NCBI RefSeq assembly: GCF_003182075.1
Contig: NZ_QGTH01000001.1
Span: 124,001-188,000, forward strand
Reading direction: 5' to 3'
Length of the DNA: 64,000 nt
From: Finegoldia magna
Lineage (GTDB): Bacteria > Bacillota > Clostridia > Tissierellales > Peptoniphilaceae
This document shows positions 1 to 8,055 of this stretch, in pieces. Below the pieces are notes generated by a model. That model did not search any database, was not told where the DNA came from, and worked only from the letters and a program-made list of their open reading frames with translations. The translations under genes and the position numbers were made by a program. Each line of letters opens with the position of its first letter. The stretch's first letter is position 1.

Positions 1-885
1 GGGAGAACTCCAGGAAATATTGTCGCTAAGAAACCACTAAAGGATGGCGTGGTCGCAGATTTTAATTCAACAGAAAAAATCATTTCTTATTTGCTCAGAA
101 AAACTTTGGGCAAATCACTAATCAGACCAGAAGTTTTGATTTGTGTTCCAAGTCAAATCACACAAGTTCAAAGAAGAGCTGTCATTCAAGCTTCAAAATA
201 CGCTGGAGCATATAACACATATTTAATAGAAGAACCGTTAGCAGCAGCTATAGGCTCTGGAATTGATGTAACAGATGCAAGAGGTAATATAGTCGTAGAT
301 ATCGGTGGAGGAACAACAGATGTGGCAGTGATTTCTATGGGAGGAATTGTAATTAATAAATCAATTCCTGTTGCAGGCGATGAATTTGACAAAAAAATTC
401 AAGATTTTGTCCAAACAAAATACAATATGATAATTGGGGAATCTACTGCAGAAAAAGTTAAGATAAATGTAGGCAGCGCATATCCTAGAGATGATGGAGA
501 GTTGTACGAAATCAAAGGTAGAAATCTGGTAAATGGATTACCAATGCACATCTACGTTTCGTCAAAAGATATTTCAGTTGCATTGAAAAAGCCAATAGAT
601 AAAATTGTAGACACTGTTCAAGAAGTTTTGGAACAAACTCCAGCTGAATTAGCGGCAGATGTTTACGAAAGAGGAATCATCATGAGCGGCGGTGGATGTC
701 TACTGAAAGGATTGGATAAATTAATTTCTGAAAGAATTGGTGTGAACGCTAGAATTGTAGATGGTCCAATCACGGCAGTTGTTAGGGGAACTGGTAAATC
801 ATTAATGTGGATGGATAAATTAAAAGAAGACAGTGATTCTCATCAAGATTTGAGAAGAAAAGTAATTGTTAGCAGAATGAGATAA
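1..885 (+). CDS. mreB: Rod shape-determining protein MreB (5' end outside window)
   Basis: Bacterial actin homologue that forms membrane-associated filaments guiding lateral peptidoglycan synthesis. The frame is open from base 1 (G-R-T-P-G-N-I-V), matching the residues shortly after the MreB N-terminus, so only a short 5' part is missing; a GTG at 49 is internal. Visible actin-fold motifs are the phosphate-binding loop VDIGGGTTD and the C-terminal adenosine motif SGGGCLLKGLD. The 294 residues seen are most of the usual 330-345. No mreC/mreD follows; a rubrerythrin gene with its own promoter is next, so this is a stand-alone mreB or Mbl-type paralogue. The assignment to the MreB family is certain; which paralogue is not. 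Confidence 0.93.
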   Translation, partial: GRTPGNIVAKKPLKDGVVADFNSTEKIISYLLRKTLGKSLIRPEVLICVPSQITQVQRRAVIQASKYAGAYNTYLIEEPLAAAIGSGIDVTDARGNIVVDIGGGTTDVAVISMGGIVINKSIPVAGDEFDKKIQDFVQTKYNMIIGESTAEKVKINVGSAYPRDDGELYEIKGRNLVNGLPMHIYVSSKDISVALKKPIDKIVDTVQEVLEQTPAELAADVYERGIIMSGGGCLLKGLDKLISERIGVNARIVDGPITAVVRGTGKSLMWMDKLKEDSDSHQDLRRKVIVSRMR

Positions 886-908
886 AATTGTAATTATTAC
901 AAATTGTA

Positions 909-937
909 TTCATTGTTTGTTAACGATGTGATATAAT
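909..937 (+). promoter_or_regulatory. Probable promoter of the rubrerythrin gene
   Basis: An extended -10 element (TGATATAAT, hexamer 932-937) lies about 34 nt before the rubrerythrin start. A weak -35 candidate, TTCATT, sits at 909-914 with a 17-nt spacer. Confidence 0.5.
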
Positions 938-970
938 ATATGTATAAAATAAAATAGGGGGTATTTTGAT

Positions 971-1513
971 ATGAAAATGATGACACAAGCAAATTTACAA
1001 TCAGCATTTGGAGGAGAATCTCAAGCAAGAAACAGATACAACATTTGGGGGAATAAAGCTGAAAAAGACGGTTTTAAAAATGTTGCAAGATTGTTCAACG
1101 CTACAGCTGACGCTGAAAAAATCCACGCTGCATTACACTTTGATGCATTAAAAGATGTTCACGGTGATTTCGCAGTAACTAGCATGGCTGGTTTCGGAAT
1201 TGGAAGCACTTCTGAAAACTTAGAAGGAGCTAGAAACGGAGAAATCTTCGAAGCAACTGAAATGTACCCAGCTTACATAGAAGTAGCTGAAATGCAAGAA
1301 GAAAAAGAAGCAGTAAGAGCTATGAGATTTGCTGTAGAAGCAGAAAAAGTTCACGCTGAAAGATTCGGAAAAGCAAAAGAATTCGTTGACGGTGGAAAAG
1401 ACTTAGAAGTAGAAGAAATATTACTATGCCCAGTTTGCGGATACATAGGATTTGAAAAAATCGATGCATGTCCAATTTGCGGATGCAAATCCGAAAAATT
1501 CATAGAATATTAA
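971..1513 (+). CDS. rbr: Rubrerythrin
   Basis: Cytoplasmic non-haem iron peroxidase that reduces hydrogen peroxide in anaerobes. An N-terminal ferritin-like four-helix bundle carries the two ExxH di-iron motifs (EKIH and EKVH). A C-terminal rubredoxin-like knuckle follows, with CPVCG and CPICG (Cys153, 156, 167, 170), and binds the electron-transfer iron. At 180 residues it is full length. The start at 971 follows an AGGGGG ribosome site about 10 nt upstream; an alternative ATG is at 977. It appears monocistronic, with an extended -10 promoter upstream and a strong hairpin terminator downstream. No rubredoxin or desulfoferrodoxin gene is adjacent. Confidence 0.95.
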   Translation: MKMMTQANLQSAFGGESQARNRYNIWGNKAEKDGFKNVARLFNATADAEKIHAALHFDALKDVHGDFAVTSMAGFGIGSTSENLEGARNGEIFEATEMYPAYIEVAEMQEEKEAVRAMRFAVEAEKVHAERFGKAKEFVDGGKDLEVEEILLCPVCGYIGFEKIDACPICGCKSEKFIEY

Positions 1514-1520
1514 TTTTTTG

Positions 1521-1552
1521 ATATAAGCCGGGTAATACCGGCTTATATTTTT
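1521..1552 (+). terminator. Rho-independent terminator after rubrerythrin
   Basis: Perfect 11-bp stem ATATAAGCCGG / CCGGCTTATAT (1521-1531 with 1538-1548), 6-nt loop, followed by a T run. Confidence 0.85.
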
Positions 1553-1569
1553 AAAATCTGGAGGAAATT

Positions 1570-1833
1570 ATGGTAGAGAAAAAGGTTTGTATAACAAACG
1601 AGATAGGACTTCACGCAAGAGCTGCATCCAAATTTTTGAATGAAGCAGTAAAATACAATTCTAATATTGAATTCATAAAAGACAATAAAACATACAGTGC
1701 TAAAAGTATTATAAGCATTTTGTCATTATCAGCGCACAAAGGATGTGAGCTTATTTTAAGATGTGATGGTGAAGATGAGCAATCAGCACTTGAAAAATTA
1801 AGCGAATTAATTGAAAACGGATTGGATTATTAA
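1570..1833 (+). CDS. HPr family phosphocarrier protein
   Basis: 87-residue HPr-fold protein. His15 in GLHARA is the residue phosphorylated by enzyme I. Ser46 in AKSII is at the HPr-kinase regulatory position, so both classical sites of a Gram-positive HPr are kept. It could act in PTS sugar transport and, as HPr-Ser-P, as the CcpA co-effector; a cre-like site is present elsewhere in this window (27789-27803). No ptsI or hprK is adjacent, so whether this is the main HPr or a Crh-like paralogue cannot be decided here. The start at 1570 has a GGAGG site 6 nt upstream. It stands alone between a terminator and the cdaA promoter region. Confidence 0.88.
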   Translation: MVEKKVCITNEIGLHARAASKFLNEAVKYNSNIEFIKDNKTYSAKSIISILSLSAHKGCELILRCDGEDEQSALEKLSELIENGLDY

Positions 1834-1936
1834 AATATAGTGTGAAAATGTTTTTACGAATAAACAGTGCTATAATCGTTTAATTTTGCGAAAAATTAGT
1901 GATAATTTATGGTATCATATAATTAAAGAAGCATAG

Positions 1937-2779
1937 ATGGGAATGATTAATTTGGTTTTTTTGGATAAATTTTTTAATATGATCAATACACTAAGATTTT
2001 TGGATATCATAGATATCGCTATAGTTGCGGTCTGTATTTATAAATTATATATGATGATAAAAGAAACAAGGGCTGAACAACTCGTAAAAGGATTAGTTAT
2101 CATATTTATTTTTGTAAAAATTAGTGATTCGTTGAAATTATACACTGTAAATTGGGTTTTGGAGAACATGATGACGGCTTTGGCTATTATGATAATAGTG
2201 GTATTCCAGCCTGAACTTAGAAAAATTTTGGAAACAATAGGTAGAAGTAATATTTTGACCAAATCATTTGCAGATATCAGAGGAGAAAAAGTGGATAAGT
2301 GCGTGGAAGAAATTGTACACGCTGTATTTTCACTTTCAAGACAAAGAATTGGTGCATTGATTATTTTCGAGAGAAGTACAGGTCTTGGAGACGTTGTAGA
2401 AACAGGCACAGTTTTAAATTCTGCGATTTCTAGCGAACTTTTGATAAATATATTCATACCTAATACTCCACTTCATGATGGTGCGGTTGTAATCAAAAAT
2501 GATACTATCAAAGCGGCGGCATGTTTTTTGCCATTGTCCACAGAACAATCCATATCCAAGGAATTGGGAACAAGACACAGGGCAGCTATAGGAATGAGTG
2601 AAAAAAGTGATTGTTTGGCACTTATAGTTTCAGAAGAAACAGGTGGTATTTCAATAGCTGAACACGGTAAAATCAACAGATACGTTGATGAACCAACTCT
2701 AACAAAGATTCTGACAAAATTATACAATGATCAAGATTCTTATATTTTCAACAGAAAGGAAATAGAAGATGAAAGATAA
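1937..2779 (+). CDS. cdaA: Diadenylate cyclase CdaA (c-di-AMP synthase)
   Basis: Membrane diadenylate cyclase condensing two ATP into c-di-AMP, which controls potassium and osmolyte balance and wall homeostasis. About three N-terminal transmembrane segments (residues ~15-90) precede a DAC domain with the catalytic DGA (LHDGAVV, near residue 180) and RHR (GTRHRAA, near residue 213) motifs. The length of 280 residues is typical. The start is ambiguous between ATG 1937 and ATG 1943; the ribosome site is weak. Its end overlaps cdaR by 11 nt and glmM follows, reproducing the cdaA-cdaR-glmM operon known in Bacillus, Listeria and other Firmicutes, where CdaR and GlmM modulate the cyclase. Confidence 0.95.
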   Translation: MGMINLVFLDKFFNMINTLRFLDIIDIAIVAVCIYKLYMMIKETRAEQLVKGLVIIFIFVKISDSLKLYTVNWVLENMMTALAIMIIVVFQPELRKILETIGRSNILTKSFADIRGEKVDKCVEEIVHAVFSLSRQRIGALIIFERSTGLGDVVETGTVLNSAISSELLINIFIPNTPLHDGAVVIKNDTIKAAACFLPLSTEQSISKELGTRHRAAIGMSEKSDCLALIVSEETGGISIAEHGKINRYVDEPTLTKILTKLYNDQDSYIFNRKEIEDER

Positions 2780-3746
2780 AATAAAGAATAATTCATACTT
2801 AAAAAATATTGACTTCAAAGGATTTTATTCAAATAATCTTATAATCAAAATAGTCTGTCTTTTTTTGGCGATATTTTTGTGGTCTTTTGTAATGGGAAAT
2901 AAAAACCCCGTAGTAACAAAAGATATTCCAGTAATAAACGTTGAATATCGTGGCGTAGATAAGTTAAGAGAAAATGGAAGAGTGATAATATCGCCGAAAA
3001 CTCCTACAATATCTATGCGTGTGGAAGGAAGAAGAAACACAATCACTAAAATGAAAAATTCGGAAATAAAAGCTTTTGTAGATGTTAAATCTATAAAAGT
3101 TGATTCTGAAACATTACCCGTAGAGATAAGCCTTCCTCAAGGAGTTAACGTAGCAGATCAATCTGACGAAACTATTTTGGTGAAGACAGAAACAGTTGAT
3201 ACTGTTAAATTTCCTATAAGAATCATGAAAGTAGGAGATTTGCAGGAAAATGTAGAAATTGATTCTATTAAATTAGATCCAAAAGATATAAAAGTATCTG
3301 GAGCTAAGACGTATCTCAACTCAATTGATTACGCATCAGTCAAAATTGATCAATCAAATATTGACAAGGATATCAACTTAGATTTACCGATTAATCTAAG
3401 CTTAAAAGACGACACTGCAAGATCATACTTGACTAAATCATCTGAAAGCTGCAAAGTAATAATCGATGTATTGCTAAAAAAAGATGTTGAAATCAAACCA
3501 GTTGTGACTAATATTCCAGACGGATTGAAAATTAAGAAAGTTACATTCAGTAGACCGACAATAAAGATAAAAGGACAAGATGATGTTATAAAATCACATT
3601 CAAATATAACAACAAAAGCCATAGATTTAAAAGGTTTTAAAGAGGGAGAAAACACAGTTGATGTGACATTGGACTTGCCACAATCAATTGTACTTGCAGA
3701 AGGCTCCAACGGAAGAATCACAGCAACAGTTGTCCTGGAAAAATAA
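2769..3746 (+). CDS. cdaR: CdaA regulatory protein CdaR (YbbR domains)
   Basis: Membrane-anchored regulator of CdaA. One N-terminal transmembrane helix (residues ~25-45, ending near FLWSFVMGN) is followed by an extracytoplasmic region of tandem YbbR beta-rich repeats. The repeat signature is a strand ending in a V-x-V-x-G type turn, for example ISMRVEGRRN, IKVSGAKTY and IKIKGQDDV, indicating about three repeats. At 325 residues it is in the CdaR size range. Translationally coupled to cdaA by an 11-nt overlap. In the family it binds CdaA and alters c-di-AMP output, probably linking it to the state of the wall; the sequence does not show which sign this takes here. Confidence 0.9.
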   Translation: MKDKIKNNSYLKNIDFKGFYSNNLIIKIVCLFLAIFLWSFVMGNKNPVVTKDIPVINVEYRGVDKLRENGRVIISPKTPTISMRVEGRRNTITKMKNSEIKAFVDVKSIKVDSETLPVEISLPQGVNVADQSDETILVKTETVDTVKFPIRIMKVGDLQENVEIDSIKLDPKDIKVSGAKTYLNSIDYASVKIDQSNIDKDINLDLPINLSLKDDTARSYLTKSSESCKVIIDVLLKKDVEIKPVVTNIPDGLKIKKVTFSRPTIKIKGQDDVIKSHSNITTKAIDLKGFKEGENTVDVTLDLPQSIVLAEGSNGRITATVVLEK

Positions 3747-3747
3747 T

Positions 3748-4028
3748 ATGAAAATTAAAAACGAAACTACATTGATAACAAGTGTACTAGGTGCAATTCT
3801 AACAATAATTTCATTTTATGTGGAAAAGTTGCTGAAACTTCATCAGACTTATCAAAATTATTAAGCCAAGTAATATTTTTCTCATTGCCAATAACATCTT
3901 TTATTGGTGTGTACTTTTCATATAAAACTGAAACTTTTAAAAACTTAATAATAAACACATTGTTCTTGTTACCGATTACAAGTTTTATGTTTATAAAAAA
4001 GCGAGTGCAAACTCGTTTTTTTATTTGA
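3748..4028 (+). pseudogene. Frameshifted small membrane protein ORF
   Basis: An ATG at 3748, 1 nt after the cdaR stop, opens a hydrophobic frame (MKIKNETTLI...) that ends at a TAA at 3862-3864. From about 3826 the neighbouring frame stays open as a convincing continuation (GKVAETSSD, then IFFSLPITSFIGVYF and INTLFLLPITSFMF) to TGA 4026-4028. Joined by a -1 shift it would give a protein of about 90 residues with three hydrophobic segments. This suggests either a broken gene or a single-base sequence error near TTTTATGTGGAAAA. The last codons fall in a terminator hairpin. I do not recognise the family. Confidence 0.45.
3995..4022 (+). terminator. Terminator between cdaR and glmM
   Basis: Short CGAGT-GCAA-ACTCG hairpin (4002-4015) preceded by an A run and followed by seven T. 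It partly separates glmM from cdaAR transcripts. Confidence 0.65.
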
Positions 4029-4100
4029 AAAAGATGCACATTTTAATTGATTTTTACATTATGTGTTATAATTAGATTATAAAAATAGAGGGGGATATTG

Positions 4101-5450
4101 ATGGGAAAATATTTCGGAACTGACGGTATAAGAGGCGTTGCAGGCGAAGATTTAACTGTTGAATTAGCTTATAAGCTTGCGAGAGCAGCTTGTTATAAAT
4201 TAAAAGATGTAGATAATAAATTAATTGTTATAGGAAAAGATACTAGAATTTCTGGGGATATGTTGGAAGCGGCTTTGATTAGTGGAATTACTAGCATGGG
4301 TTTTGATGTGTACAGATTAGGAGTAATTCCTACACCAGCTGTGGCGTATTTGACTAGATTTTACAATGCTTGTTGCGGAATTGTAATTTCTGCAAGCCAT
4401 AATCCTTACGAATTTAATGGAATAAAATATTTTTCGAATGAAGGTTTCAAATTAAAAGATAGTCTTGAAGAAGAAATCGAATATTTGATTGATCATCAAG
4501 ATGAAATCGACGTAAAAATTACAGGAGAAAAAGTAGGTAGAGTTTATGAAGAAGAGTGTGCAAAGGATACATATATCAATTATCTTTTGAGCAGGGTTGA
4601 TTTGGATTTGACTGGTGTGAAGGTGAGCTTGGACTGTGGTTATGGAGCTACTTCTGAAATCGCACCAATTATTTTCAATAGATTAAATGCTAATGTGACT
4701 GTTACAAATACAGAATACGACGGAAAGAATATTAACTTCAAATGCGGTTCAACAAATCCTGAAGTTATAAGTAATTTGGTAAAAATTTCTGAATCTGATA
4801 TGGGATTTTCGTTCGATGGAGACGGGGATAGGTTGATTGCTTGTGATGAAACTGGTGAAATAATGGATGGAGATCATGTTATTTGTGCAGTTGGACATTT
4901 CTTAAAAGAAAACAACAAGCTTAAGAATAACGCAGTTGTAGGAACTGTTATGACTAATATCGGTCTTATAAAAAGCTTGAAAGAAATTGGCGTGGATGTT
5001 ATCAAAACACAAGTTGGGGACAGATACGTTCTTGAAGAAATGAGAAAAAATGGCTACATTATTGGTGGAGAACAATCAGGACACATTATTTTCATAGAAG
5101 ATAATACTACTGGTGATGGAATCTTATCGGCGATTAAATTAGCGGAAATAGCCGTGAAATCAAAACAAAAACTTTCGGAAATGAACAAATTGATGACTAG
5201 TTTCCCACAAGTTTTGGTGAATGCAAAGGTTAATAATGAATACAAAAAAGTGTATAAAGATGATGAAGTAATCAATCAAAAAATAGCTGAACTTGAGCAT
5301 GAATTCAAAGATGAAGGCAGAGTTTTGATAAGACCTTCTGGAACTGAGCCTTTGATTAGAGTTATGATTGAGGGGGAAAACCAAGAATATTTAGAGAAAA
5401 AAGCTATTGAATTAAAAGATTTGATAGAAGAAAGATGTGAGCTAATATGA
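4101..5450 (+). CDS. glmM: Phosphoglucosamine mutase
   Basis: Interconverts glucosamine-6-phosphate and glucosamine-1-phosphate on the way to UDP-GlcNAc for peptidoglycan. The alpha-D-phosphohexomutase layout is complete: the N-terminal KYFGTDGIRG, the phosphoserine loop SASHNP (serine at about residue 99), the magnesium loop DGDGDR (from about residue 239), the sugar loop GGEQSGH and the phosphate-binding RPSGTEP near the C-terminus. 449 residues is normal. I chose ATG 4101, preceded by an AGAGGGGG site; a TTG 3 nt earlier is less likely. It is downstream of cdaAR, and its substrate comes from GlmS, which is also in this window (11401-13221). The next gene overlaps it by 4 nt. Confidence 0.96.
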   Translation: MGKYFGTDGIRGVAGEDLTVELAYKLARAACYKLKDVDNKLIVIGKDTRISGDMLEAALISGITSMGFDVYRLGVIPTPAVAYLTRFYNACCGIVISASHNPYEFNGIKYFSNEGFKLKDSLEEEIEYLIDHQDEIDVKITGEKVGRVYEEECAKDTYINYLLSRVDLDLTGVKVSLDCGYGATSEIAPIIFNRLNANVTVTNTEYDGKNINFKCGSTNPEVISNLVKISESDMGFSFDGDGDRLIACDETGEIMDGDHVICAVGHFLKENNKLKNNAVVGTVMTNIGLIKSLKEIGVDVIKTQVGDRYVLEEMRKNGYIIGGEQSGHIIFIEDNTTGDGILSAIKLAEIAVKSKQKLSEMNKLMTSFPQVLVNAKVNNEYKKVYKDDEVINQKIAELEHEFKDEGRVLIRPSGTEPLIRVMIEGENQEYLEKKAIELKDLIEERCELI

Positions 5451-6124
5451 AAACAATAGCGATTATTTCGGCATTAGAAAGTGAACAAGAGTATTTCAGA
5501 GAACAATTTAAGCCGGTTAAAAAGGACAAGTTCAATCACTATGAAATATATGTTTCGGAATTTGAAGACAAGAAAATTATAAATTGCGTTTGTGGAATTG
5601 GAAAAGTAAACTCAGCAGCTTTAACACAAAGAATTATCGATATATACAATCCGGATTTGGTAATAAATTGTGGTGTGTGCGGTGGATTGGACAAATCTCT
5701 TACTTTTGATGAGGTAATACTTGCGGACAAATTAAAATACCACGACATAAATTTGGATATTTTTAGCGACAATATTCCTTACACTGACACCTTTGAAGCT
5801 GATAGTGAAACTTTGAAAAAATTGGATGAGATTATGACACAAGAAAATTTGAAGCATAGGATAGGCCTTATTGTAACTGGAGATCAATTTATCTCAACGA
5901 CTGAAAAGCAAGAAGAGTTATTTGAAAAATATCACGCGTTGGGAACGGAAATGGAAGGCTGCTCCATTGCTCATACGTGTTATCTTAACGATGTGAAGTT
6001 TTTGGTTATAAGAAGTTTGTCCGACTTTGCAGATGACGATGCGGATGATGAATTTTACAATGATTTAGAAACAAAAACAAAGAAGGCTGCACATAGTGTA
6101 GTTGTATTGATTAAAAATATGTAG
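5447..6124 (+). CDS. mtnN: 5'-methylthioadenosine/S-adenosylhomocysteine nucleosidase
   Basis: Hydrolyses methylthioadenosine and S-adenosylhomocysteine to adenine and the thiosugar, clearing by-products of SAM-dependent reactions. Nucleoside phosphorylase fold signatures are visible: NCGVCGGLD in the phosphate/ribose region, GDQFI, the catalytic-region EMEGCSIAH and the conserved SDFADDDA, whose Asp is the expected acid. The 225 residues match the family. ATGA overlaps the glmM stop, indicating translational coupling. Two hairpin terminators follow. Purine nucleoside phosphorylase is a less likely alternative because the MTAN acidic motifs are present. Confidence 0.92.
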   Translation: MKTIAIISALESEQEYFREQFKPVKKDKFNHYEIYVSEFEDKKIINCVCGIGKVNSAALTQRIIDIYNPDLVINCGVCGGLDKSLTFDEVILADKLKYHDINLDIFSDNIPYTDTFEADSETLKKLDEIMTQENLKHRIGLIVTGDQFISTTEKQEELFEKYHALGTEMEGCSIAHTCYLNDVKFLVIRSLSDFADDDADDEFYNDLETKTKKAAHSVVVLIKNM

Positions 6125-6131
6125 AAAAGAG

Positions 6132-6166
6132 CGTAGGATGAATGAGAATTTGTCCTGCGTTTTTAT
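6132..6166 (+). terminator. Terminator after mtnN
   Basis: CGTAGGA (6132-6138) pairs with TCCTGCG (6153-6159, one G-U pair), followed by TTTTT. Confidence 0.7.
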
Positions 6167-6184
6167 TTTGCTTAAAAATGGGCA

Positions 6185-6219
6185 AAAAAATACATCTGTA
6201 CAAAACAGATGTATTTTTT
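6185..6219. terminator. Second, bidirectional hairpin terminator
   Basis: AATACATCTGT (6189-6199) pairs with ACAGATGTATT (6205-6215). An A run on the left and a T run on the right let it work on both strands, between mtnN (+) and the tRNA (-). Confidence 0.75.
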
Positions 6220-6242
6220 CATAATATCAATAACAAAAGGAA

Positions 6243-6272
6243 ACAAAAAAATCACAAATATAATTTGTGATT
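6243..6272 (-). terminator. Terminator of the tRNA-Pro transcript
   Basis: Read on the minus strand, an AATCACAAAT / ATTTGTGATT hairpin (6250-6272) starts 2 nt beyond the CCA end of the tRNA and runs into a T run (the A run at 6245-6250 on the plus strand). Confidence 0.75.
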
Positions 6273-6273
6273 A

Positions 6274-6350
6274 TGGTCGGGGTGAGAGGATTTGAACCCC
6301 CGGCCCCATGGTCCCAAACCACGTGCGCTACCGGACTGCGCTACACCCCG
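6274..6350 (-). tRNA. tRNA-Pro (anticodon UGG)
   Basis: On the minus strand the sequence begins CGGGGTGTAGCGCAG and folds as a cloverleaf. The 7-bp acceptor CGGGGTG pairs with CACCCCG, the anticodon loop is TTTGGGA with anticodon TGG, the T arm contains GGTTCAAATCC, and CCA is encoded. The 77 nt are complete. It has its own promoter (6387-6415) and terminator and is a single tRNA gene, not part of an array. Confidence 0.96.
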
Positions 6351-6386
6351 ACGTTTTTATTACTTGCTTATCTCAAGTACTTTATT

Positions 6387-6415
6387 AGTATACGATAGAT
6401 TTAGATTTATGACAA
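6387..6415 (-). promoter_or_regulatory. Promoter of tRNA-Pro
   Basis: On the minus strand TTGTCA (6410-6415) and TATACT (6387-6392) are separated by exactly 17 nt and point toward the tRNA. Confidence 0.75.
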
Positions 6416-6433
6416 ATCCATTTATCGATAAAT

Positions 6434-6483
6434 AAACGGAGATAAAAGAGATTACTTTTAATAATCATATTTTATCTCCGTTT
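6434..6483 (-). terminator. Terminator after the M18 aminopeptidase
   Basis: AAACGGAGATAAAA (6434-6447) pairs with TTTTATCTCCGTTT (6470-6483) around a 22-nt AT-rich loop, about 40 nt beyond the aminopeptidase stop on the minus strand. Confidence 0.65.
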
Positions 6484-6524
6484 TATTAAGATTTTAAATT
6501 TTTTTATTTTTTATTTACATTACT

Positions 6525-7787
6525 TTAATATTCGTAGTAATACTTGAATAATTCGTAGATATATTCGTTATCTTTGCATCCGCCTAATTCTCTTACTGAG
6601 TGCATTGACAAAATTGCATTTCCAATGTCTATAGATTGAATGTCCAAGTTAGATACAGTGATTGGTCCAATTGTAGAGCCTCCTCTTTTATCTGATCTGT
6701 TTGTGAATTCTTGGCATGGAATATTTTTATCCAAGCATAATTTTTTAAATATTGAAGAGCTAACAGCATCCGAAGTGTACGCTCCGTTTGCAGCGTATTT
6801 TATAACAGGACCGTTGTTGATTAGTGGTCTGTTAGTAGGATCTGCCATTTCTGTGTAATTTGGATGCAAACTGTGTGCTTGGTCTGCGCTTATTAGATAA
6901 GAATTGTGCAATACTTCGTAGAAGTTTTTATTGTTATCTTCTACGATTTTTTTGAAACAATCGCTAAGAAGTGTGCTGCCTGCGCCTTGTTTTGTTGAAG
7001 AACCTATTTCTTCATTGTCAAAAACCATAGCTAAGGCTAATGTGTTTGTAACTTCGGAATCTATTAAGGATTTGATAGAATTAAATGCCATTCCCAAATT
7101 ATCGATTCTTCCTACTGAATAAAATTCGTCGTTTTCTCCAACAAATTCTCCTTTTTGTCTGTCGTACAAGAATAAATCAAAATCTAAAATGTCTTCTGAA
7201 TTTATTCCGGTATTTCTTGCCAAAATTTCTTCGAAAGAAATCTTTGAATCTTTTTCTGATAATGCTAAAAGTGGCAATGTGTCCTTTTGTGCATTGAATT
7301 TGTATCCGTTATTTACATCTCTGTTCATGTGGATTGCAACGTTAGGAATTATTAATAAATTTTTGTCTACATTGATATGTTTGATTTCAGGTTTGAAAGG
7401 ATTATCTGATTTCAAAACAACTCTCCCAGCTACAGATAATGGACGGTCGAACCATGTGCTTAGTATTGGTCCACCGTAAACTTCAGTATTTAAAGTCAAA
7501 AATCCGTCTTTGTTTACGATAGAATTTGGTTTTATTCTAAAAGTTGGGCTGTCTGAATGAGACCCAATCAATCTGATATTATCGAAATCAGAACTTCCTT
7601 TAAAAGCGATAATTGATGAATCGTTATTTGTTACAAAATATCCTTTGCCATTTTCGATTTTCCAATTATCCTTAAATTTTAATTCAGTAAACCCGTCTTC
7701 TGTTAGTGTTTTTTTAAAATTATCGATAACGTGAAAAACAGATGGACTGTTATCGATAAAACTCATTAATTCTTTTGTTATGTTCAT
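6525..7787 (-). CDS. M18 family aminopeptidase
   Basis: Cytoplasmic di-zinc aminopeptidase of the aspartyl-aminopeptidase/ApeB family, which releases N-terminal residues from peptides. Visible metal-site motifs are GSHSDSP (first histidine and Asp), DNEEIGS (Asp-Glu-Glu) and, near the C-terminus, SMHSVRELGG. The tetrahedral-aminopeptidase signatures RIDNLG and SADQAH are also present. 420 residues is typical. The start ATG has a GAGGTGA site upstream. It is transcribed alone, divergent from the FMN riboswitch/ribU unit, and ends at a hairpin terminator. Substrate preference (acidic or other N-termini) cannot be read from sequence. Confidence 0.93.
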   Translation of the reverse strand: MNITKELMSFIDNSPSVFHVIDNFKKTLTEDGFTELKFKDNWKIENGKGYFVTNNDSSIIAFKGSSDFDNIRLIGSHSDSPTFRIKPNSIVNKDGFLTLNTEVYGGPILSTWFDRPLSVAGRVVLKSDNPFKPEIKHINVDKNLLIIPNVAIHMNRDVNNGYKFNAQKDTLPLLALSEKDSKISFEEILARNTGINSEDILDFDLFLYDRQKGEFVGENDEFYSVGRIDNLGMAFNSIKSLIDSEVTNTLALAMVFDNEEIGSSTKQGAGSTLLSDCFKKIVEDNNKNFYEVLHNSYLISADQAHSLHPNYTEMADPTNRPLINNGPVIKYAANGAYTSDAVSSSIFKKLCLDKNIPCQEFTNRSDKRGGSTIGPITVSNLDIQSIDIGNAILSMHSVRELGGCKDNEYIYELFKYYYEY

Positions 7788-7840
7788 AAAATCACCTCAA
7801 TAATAGTATACCCAAAAATAAAAATACTTAATAGCAAAAG

Positions 7841-7869
7841 TTTACAAAAAATATACTTAGTGGTATAAT
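7841..7869 (+). promoter_or_regulatory. Promoter of the FMN riboswitch-ribU transcript
   Basis: TTTACA (7841-7846), 17-nt spacer, perfect TATAAT (7864-7869). The riboswitch P1 stem starts 4 nt after the -10 hexamer. Confidence 0.8.
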
Positions 7870-7873
7870 GAAG

Positions 7874-7982
7874 TTACTTCAGGGCGAGGTTGATTTCCTC
7901 ACCGGCGGTTATAGTCCGCGAGCATTATGCATGAATTGGTGTAATTCCAATACCGACAGTAAAGTCTGGACGAAAGAAGTAA
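7874..7982 (+). ncRNA. FMN riboswitch (RFN element)
   Basis: The conserved RFN blocks appear in order: AGGGCGAGG, CCTCACCGGCGGT, AGTCCGCGAGC, ACCGACAGTAAAGTCTGGA and CGAAAGAAG. They are closed by a P1 stem TTACTTC (7874-7880) with GAAGTAA (7976-7982). It lies upstream of ribU and is followed by a T-rich hairpin, so FMN is expected to cause premature termination of the riboflavin transporter transcript. Confidence 0.96.
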
Positions 7983-8000
7983 ATGTAATAATTAACATTT

Positions 8001-8026
8001 AGCCCTAAATATAAGGGCTTTTTTAT
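8001..8026 (+). terminator. Riboswitch-controlled terminator
   Basis: AGCCCT (8001-8006) pairs with AGGGCT (8014-8019), followed by a run of T. The AGGGC at 7881-7885 of the aptamer is complementary to the left arm. The AAATGT/ACATTT hairpin (7981-8000) may take part in switching; that part is inference. Confidence 0.8.
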
Positions 8027-8055
8027 TTGCCCTTGAAAATCTTAGGAGGTAGGTT

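Noticed and set aside
886-907. Terminator after mreB
   Set aside because: TTGTAA-TTA-TTACAA is a weak AT stem without a T run.
3767-4039. 90-codon minus-strand frame between cdaR and glmM
   Set aside because: Antisense to the more plausible frameshifted plus-strand membrane ORF, and it reads through the terminator hairpin.
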